From: Tritrichomonas musculus
Taxonomy: Eukaryota > Parabasalia > Tritrichomonadida > Tritrichomonadidae
Direction of reading: 5' to 3'
Assembly (NCBI GenBank): GCA_039105265.1
Contig: JAPFFF010000029.1
Location: 496,001-560,000, forward strand
Length of the DNA: 64,000 bases
Position 1 is the stretch's first letter. Each line of letters opens with the position of its first letter. The notes beneath the pieces are model-generated. The model made no database searches, had not been told where the DNA came from, and worked only from the letters and a program-made list of their open reading frames with translations. The translations under genes and the position numbers were made by a program. This document shows, one piece after another, positions 59,526-64,000 of this stretch.

Positions 59526-60626
59526 ATGAATAAAAAATATTTTAAGACAATTAGAGAGCTTCATTCTTACTATCCATGGAAATCATCATCAAAATTCGTA
59601 CCATTAGCTAAAAGATATGGGTTTAGTGAAGAAGAAGCATTAGATTATTTAAAGAAGATAGTACATGATGTTAAGGTACCTAAAGCTAAGTTCATGAATA
59701 TATATTCTAAACACGCAGGAGGTTATCAAATGGACACTTTCATTAATGATAAAACAAAAGATGGATTAAATTATCTAATGTTGATTAATATCAATACTAG
59801 AAAAGCATATTGTTATTCAATGAAAGGTAAAGGAGCAAAAGAAGTAGCAAAAGCACTTAATAAATTTTTAGAAGATGAGAAAGAAGTATACTCTATTACA
59901 TCAGATCAAGATGCTGCATATTTATCTAATGATGTACTTCAAATAATGAAAACTAATAATATTGTTTATACAACAACAGAAGATAATAATCATAATGTAT
60001 TAGGTATCATTAATAGATTTATGCGAACTATAAGAGATATGGTAGGTGAAAACAGATATATAAATGAAAAAGAGATGAATGATTTAATAGATTCATACAA
60101 TAACACACCTCACAGATCTTTAAATTACAAGATACCTAACGAAATGAGTAAAGAAGATGAAAAAGAATATGTAAAAACAAAATCACAAAATAATCCATAT
60201 AATTTTAAACCTAATGATAGAGTTAGAATTATTCAAGCTAAAGAACCATTTGCAAAACGAAGAAATAAAGTTAGTAAAGAAGCTTATATTGTAGATTCTA
60301 AAGCAGGTAATCAATTTATAATTAAATCTAAAGATGAATCAATAGATAAAGTACCAGGTTATAGATTAATCAAAACAACAAATAAAAATATGGCAGAAGT
60401 GCCGCTAGCTCAAACATTAAAAGGTGGTAAGAGAGGTATAGTAGATAAAATAATTTCATATGATACACAAAAGAATAAATATAAAATTAAATATAGTGAA
60501 GGTACAGAAGACATAATTCCTGCTAAAAATCTAAGAGAAGGAGCACCAACTAAGCTATCTAATTTAGAAATTGATTTTTGGTCGAAGAAACGAAATATAC
60601 CAAATAATATACGAAAGTGGATATAA
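59526..60626 (+). CDS. Maverick integrase (rve/DDE type) with C-terminal chromo-like domain
   Basis: 366 residues, encoding the retrovirus-like integrase of Mavericks that inserts the element and makes a 5-6 bp target duplication. An N-terminal helical part (LHSYYPWKSSSKFVPLAKRY) precedes the catalytic core at about 65-220, with YQMDTF, SITSDQDAAYL, NNHNVLGIINRFMRTIRD, and SYNNTPHRSLNYKIPNEM, the standard order of rve cores. The C-terminal part (about 270-360: RGIVDKIISYDTQKNKYKIKY, IIPAKNLREG) is an SH3/chromo-like fold. 19 bp separates it from the previous gene. Confidence 0.92.
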   Translation: MNKKYFKTIRELHSYYPWKSSSKFVPLAKRYGFSEEEALDYLKKIVHDVKVPKAKFMNIYSKHAGGYQMDTFINDKTKDGLNYLMLININTRKAYCYSMKGKGAKEVAKALNKFLEDEKEVYSITSDQDAAYLSNDVLQIMKTNNIVYTTTEDNNHNVLGIINRFMRTIRDMVGENRYINEKEMNDLIDSYNNTPHRSLNYKIPNEMSKEDEKEYVKTKSQNNPYNFKPNDRVRIIQAKEPFAKRRNKVSKEAYIVDSKAGNQFIIKSKDESIDKVPGYRLIKTTNKNMAEVPLAQTLKGGKRGIVDKIISYDTQKNKYKIKYSEGTEDIIPAKNLREGAPTKLSNLEIDFWSKKRNIPNNIRKWI

Positions 60627-60648
60627 AAATAGATTTAATACAAATAAA

Positions 60649-61506
60649 ATGTCTAAACAAATAATGAAAGAAGTAGAATCATTAATACAAAAGACAATGC
60701 GCAAAAATCAGAAAGAGATAGAAGGAGCATTAATTAAACCTTTACATCCATCATATCCTTTTAGTACTAATGGTATTTACTTTTTAATCGGTAAACCTGG
60801 TTCAGGTAAGAGTTATTTTATATTTAAGCACATACTAATAACAGAAAGATTATTTAAACACCCTTATTATCATAAAATTATATTTTGTTCATCAAGTGGT
60901 AAAGCAGATAAAACAGCAGAAGCGATGAGTAAAGAAGTAAAAACACCTATAATATATGTAAGCGAAACAGAATTGATGAATTATTTAAGAAAACATTTAA
61001 AAAGAAAAATTAAATACTATGCTATGGTTAAACATGTATTATCTAAAATGAAAGAAACAAATGAAGAAATGCAAAGATTAATAAATAAACACTCATTACA
61101 AGAAATAGATGATAGAATAGTTTATATCGCAAATAAGTTAGTTAAATATCAAACCTCATCATATCCATACAATACTTTAATAATATTAGATGATTGTGCA
61201 GGAAGTGATTTATTGACACATAATAATACTGAATTTTTAAGATTGCTGACTAAAACAAGACATTATAATATAACTTGTATTATGGCTATTCAAACAATTA
61301 GATTTGTGCATATTAATGCGAAAAGAATGGCTACAGATATCATATGTTATAGCGGTTATTCAGAAGAAGATTTCACATCATTATTACAACAAACAAATAA
61401 TAATCTAAATATCAAGAAAACAGTAAAAGAATATTTGCAACATAGAGAGTTACACGATAAATTCATTTGCAATATAACAGCTAACAAATATTACTTTGAA
61501 AGTTAG
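60649..61506 (+). CDS. Maverick packaging ATPase (FtsK/HerA, A32-like)
   Basis: Start chosen at MSKQIMKEVE (60,649), 285 residues, because the frame upstream overlaps the integrase. Walker A LIGKPGSGKSYF at about 44-55, Walker B LIILDDCAGSD at about 180-190, and then the HNNTEFLRLLTKTRHYNITC segment typical of A32-like packaging ATPases of Mavericks and large DNA viruses. It drives DNA into the capsid. 22 bp from the integrase stop. Confidence 0.92.
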   Translation: MSKQIMKEVESLIQKTMRKNQKEIEGALIKPLHPSYPFSTNGIYFLIGKPGSGKSYFIFKHILITERLFKHPYYHKIIFCSSSGKADKTAEAMSKEVKTPIIYVSETELMNYLRKHLKRKIKYYAMVKHVLSKMKETNEEMQRLINKHSLQEIDDRIVYIANKLVKYQTSSYPYNTLIILDDCAGSDLLTHNNTEFLRLLTKTRHYNITCIMAIQTIRFVHINAKRMATDIICYSGYSEEDFTSLLQQTNNNLNIKKTVKEYLQHRELHDKFICNITANKYYFES

Positions 61507-61523
61507 TTTTAATTATAAAATAA

Positions 61524-62039
61524 ATGAGTGATATACAAGATAAAAGTTTTGAAGGTATAGTACCATCTACATCTAAATCTGAAACTAATAGTATAGGTAG
61601 ATTCTTTAATAATACATTTAATTCAGTTAAATCAGGTTTTGGTAAAGCTAGTAAATTTATAAGTAATAGTAAAATTGGTAAAGTTGGGAGATGGGCATGG
61701 AAGAATAAAGCACCTATATTAAACACGATAGGGGGTGCAACACATGCTTATGGTGTTATAACAGCTAATCCAGCAGCAGTAGGTATAGGTAAAGGTTTAA
61801 ATACAATTGCGAGTGGTATTAAAGAGGGTGAAGCAAAAACAGCATTACAAAAAGCTATAGCAGAGAGACAACCTAATCCATTAAATAGTAATGTAAGTTA
61901 TAGCGATTACCCTAGAATTCACTATTCAAGAAAACCTGCATCATATAAAATATATCAGAATCATAATAATGAAGAAGAAGCACATATAGCGAGATTAAGA
62001 AAACAAAAAAGAAAGAAATCGAGAAAAGTAAAGAAATGA
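61524..62039 (+). CDS. Maverick small membrane-active protein candidate (171 aa)
   Basis: Ser/Gly-rich N-terminus (VPSTSKSETNSIGRFFNNTF), then a basic, Gly-containing stretch and a hydrophobic Gly/Ala-rich helix (LNTIGGATHAYGVITANPAA), and a very basic tail (RLRKQKRKKSRKVKK). This plan recalls pVI-like or PX proteins of adenovirus and Mavericks that interact with membranes and DNA; inferred from architecture. Confidence 0.6.
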   Translation: MSDIQDKSFEGIVPSTSKSETNSIGRFFNNTFNSVKSGFGKASKFISNSKIGKVGRWAWKNKAPILNTIGGATHAYGVITANPAAVGIGKGLNTIASGIKEGEAKTALQKAIAERQPNPLNSNVSYSDYPRIHYSRKPASYKIYQNHNNEEEAHIARLRKQKRKKSRKVKK

Positions 62040-62086
62040 AATAAAACAAAAACAAACAATTTTCATCATTTTTAAGTATAATCAAA

Positions 62087-62701
62087 ATGAGCAAAAGAGT
62101 ATCACAAAGTAAGAGATTGCAAGTTATACAAAAGTGGTTAAATGGGAGAGACGATCCTGAATATGAAGTGTTTCCGACTAAAAAAAAGGATAAGTATATA
62201 GTAAGAGCACGTAAACAACCTTTAATAGATGTCTCACGAAAGCTTGACTTGAGTGAAGATAAGAGTGAAGATAATAAAATAGAACCTATTATAGAAGAAA
62301 AGCAAATAGAAATAGAACAACCCAAAATAACTGAATCTAAACAAATAATAAAAGAAGAACGACCAAAACCTATTATAGAAAAAGAACAACCAAAAATATA
62401 TAAACCTAAATCAGTATATGATCCAACAATAAATATAGAAATATTAAGTCAATTAAAATTATTAGGTGAAGAAATTAAAAGTGAAAGAGAAAAGAAAGAA
62501 CAAAAAAGAATGATGAAAGAAGTATTTAATAAACAAATGCAAAAACAACATAATTCTATTTATCAGTATACTCAACCTAAATATATACAAAACCCGAATC
62601 AAATAGAAGAATATGATGATGAAGCATCAAGTGAAGAACAAATTACTCCTCAACCTATTATGAGAAGAAGAAATAATATTTTCTCTGACATAATATATTA
62701 A
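62087..62701 (+). CDS. Maverick charged protein of unknown function (204 aa)
   Basis: Lys/Glu-rich, mostly disordered: basic start (SKRVSQSKRLQVIQKWLNGR), a run of PKITE/PIIEKEQPK repeats, a helical coiled-coil part (EILSQLKLLGEEIKSEREKK) and an acidic end followed by RRRNN. It may be a scaffold or DNA-packaging accessory protein. No family recognised. 29 bp before the capsid gene. Confidence 0.6.
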   Translation: MSKRVSQSKRLQVIQKWLNGRDDPEYEVFPTKKKDKYIVRARKQPLIDVSRKLDLSEDKSEDNKIEPIIEEKQIEIEQPKITESKQIIKEERPKPIIEKEQPKIYKPKSVYDPTINIEILSQLKLLGEEIKSEREKKEQKRMMKEVFNKQMQKQHNSIYQYTQPKYIQNPNQIEEYDDEASSEEQITPQPIMRRRNNIFSDIIY

Positions 62702-62730
62702 AAACACTTTTTTATTTTTCATAAAAGAAT

Positions 62731-64000
62731 ATGTTAAATAATGAGATTGAGCTTAGAACATCAGCAGAAGTATGTACACAAATTGCACAATATTTTCATA
62801 TAGTAGATAATTGTATTGCATTATCAGATACAAACAAACAATATACAATCAGTCCTCAAACATCTTACTCACCTTCTCCTCCTATACCACAAGGTTCATA
62901 TACAAGTGCAATTATATCACCTAATACAAATAATACAGCTGATTTATACAATGGTTTTATTAAAGCAGATATGGAAGTTAAAATAAGAGCAACAGATGGT
63001 AGTGCTATAACAGCTGTAAAGGATGGTGTACATCAATTAAATAAAGTTTGGTTTGGATTTAAAGATGCTAGAGATGCTGTTGAAAAATATGAAATAGTTG
63101 CTAATGGTATTACGATATATACTCAGAATTTTGGATGTGAAGAATCATTTTTAACAGCATGTTGTGCTAATGAAACAACAAAGAGAGCTGATATATATTC
63201 AAAAGCACGACATAAAGATATATGGAATAATAAATCTGGTAGCAGAACAGGTTTCATCGTAGATTTTGAAAATAAAGATGGAAAGAAATTTGATGAACAA
63301 AAATATAAGATACATTTAAAGATCGATTTAAGAAGATTTTTACCATTATCTAATATTAAATATCTACCTGCATTTGCTGGTAAAATAGAACTTAGATTAT
63401 TCTTTTCATGTGCTGGTATGGTATGTTGTCCGATCGGGCCTGATATGACGTTACAAAATGCTCATAATTTATTATCAAAGTATGTGTTAGGTAAGATTAC
63501 AAATGAATTCACACAAATAGGTGAAGAAATAGCAATGTATAAAGCACCGACTACAGCTGATGGTATAAAAACATTTGCTACAGAAAAGAAAGCTTTTGTT
63601 GTTACTGAATATACGGTTACAGAATGCTCATCTATTATTCCATGTTTCGGTGTAGAAGATAATATATATTCAGGTTTAGTACAAAGATATTCAGACCCAA
63701 CTCATCCGTTAACTTTTCCAACTCAAACGATATCAGTATATACAACAACAAATAAATTAAAGAATTCGAATGATAAATCTACTTGCACTATTACACCTAG
63801 ATTTGTTGATTCTATTTATTTATTATTCCCATTAAAACACACTCATCATACATGTTTTAAGAACCCTTTATTTAAATCATTTCAACTAAACTGTGGTGGG
63901 TATGGTAACATACCTGCTAAAACATTCGGTACTACTATCGAATACCCTGAATTTCTAGAATACTGTCAAAATGCAATGAATATGAATGGTGAACAATCAG
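62731..64000 (+). CDS. Maverick major capsid protein (5' part, runs off window)
   Basis: Open from ATG 62,731 (MLNNEIELRTSAEVC) to the edge, at least 423 residues. It has the pattern of the double jelly-roll capsid proteins of Mavericks: an N-terminal helix and IDNC-like strand, DLYNGFIKADMEVKIRATDG, YKIHLKIDLRRFLPLSNIKY, LPAFAGKIELRLFFSC, then a second beta-rich domain from about residue 280 on (YTVTECSSIIPCFGV, TISVYTTTNKL). The first visible gene order (ATPase, small proteins, capsid) supports it. Forms the capsomer. Confidence 0.85.
   Translation, partial: MLNNEIELRTSAEVCTQIAQYFHIVDNCIALSDTNKQYTISPQTSYSPSPPIPQGSYTSAIISPNTNNTADLYNGFIKADMEVKIRATDGSAITAVKDGVHQLNKVWFGFKDARDAVEKYEIVANGITIYTQNFGCEESFLTACCANETTKRADIYSKARHKDIWNNKSGSRTGFIVDFENKDGKKFDEQKYKIHLKIDLRRFLPLSNIKYLPAFAGKIELRLFFSCAGMVCCPIGPDMTLQNAHNLLSKYVLGKITNEFTQIGEEIAMYKAPTTADGIKTFATEKKAFVVTEYTVTECSSIIPCFGVEDNIYSGLVQRYSDPTHPLTFPTQTISVYTTTNKLKNSNDKSTCTITPRFVDSIYLLFPLKHTHHTCFKNPLFKSFQLNCGGYGNIPAKTFGTTIEYPEFLEYCQNAMNMNGEQS

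Larger units (their letters stand above)
57898..64000 (+). mobile_element. Maverick/Polinton copy 2 (left part, capsid side)
   Basis: Recognised by integrase, packaging ATPase and capsid genes in order, all on the plus strand and packed with gaps of 17-47 bp. The left end is 57,898, which reads AGTAGT inward, the same six bases as the likely end of copy 1. It sits in a transposase remnant; the six bases before it, CACCTT (57,892-57,897), would be the target duplication, but the other end is outside the window. Non-coding end 57,898-58,222. All visible frames are open, so it looks whole as far as seen and young. PolB and protease, if present, are to the right. It differs from copy 1 in gene content visible and in end sequence beyond the first 16 or so bases, so it is another family or subfamily. 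Confidence 0.88.

Overview
The window looks like nuclear DNA of an anaerobic parabasalid protist, most likely Tritrichomonas (T. foetus-like), less likely Trichomonas. The grounds are very AT-rich and gene-dense DNA; TKL-type kinases fused to long Sel1 repeat arrays; a papain-family protease; a Pmp-like surface protein; two very short introns with a parabasalid-style branch/acceptor (CTAAC close to CAG); one possible Inr-type start motif; and two Maverick/Polinton elements. The species call is inference. Layout: 1-11,271 is the right part of a Maverick (polymerase side) running off the left edge. 11,305-20,998 holds a Sel1-repeat pseudokinase, a tRNA-Ala(AGC), a large surface protein and a small pseudokinase. 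21,035-22,774 holds two small non-autonomous DNA transposons and a minisatellite. 23,429-27,157 is a Vps15 (PIK3R4) orthologue. 27,990-30,390 is a decayed ankyrin-repeat gene with 25-bp tandem arrays. 30,553-36,420 is a second Sel1-repeat kinase with an intact catalytic core. 36,671-52,962 is ordinary host sequence: cathepsin L-like protease, a spliced helical-repeat protein, three or four unrecognised proteins, an SLC45/GPH-type transporter, RRN3/TIF-IA, tRNA-Gly(TCC), a Tctex-type dynein light chain and an acidic-tailed LRR-like protein. 53,132-57,897 is a transposon graveyard (hAT-like element, pogo/DDE_1 remnant, a second DDE transposase). 57,898-64,000 is the left part of a second Maverick (capsid side) inserted into that second transposase and running off the right edge. 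Working together: the two Mavericks show complementary gene sets, PolB, a fibre-like protein and three proteins of unknown role in copy 1; integrase, packaging ATPase and capsid genes in copy 2. They are separate insertions in opposite orientation with different gene content. All their visible reading frames are open, so both look young, but each is cut by a window edge. Host genes are mostly single-exon and closely packed. Functional themes are signalling kinases and pseudokinases, endosomal PI3K (Vps15), rDNA transcription (RRN3), secretion and surface proteins, and microtubule motors. The clearest new points are a gene with two introns of 35 and 33 bp whose removal restores one frame; an apparent surface-protein (DUF285/BspA-like) module inside a Maverick fibre-like protein; an HNH-like zinc module inside the Maverick polymerase; paired subterminal hairpins in both Mavericks; and an ankyrin gene in decay whose repeats are interrupted by a 25-bp satellite.
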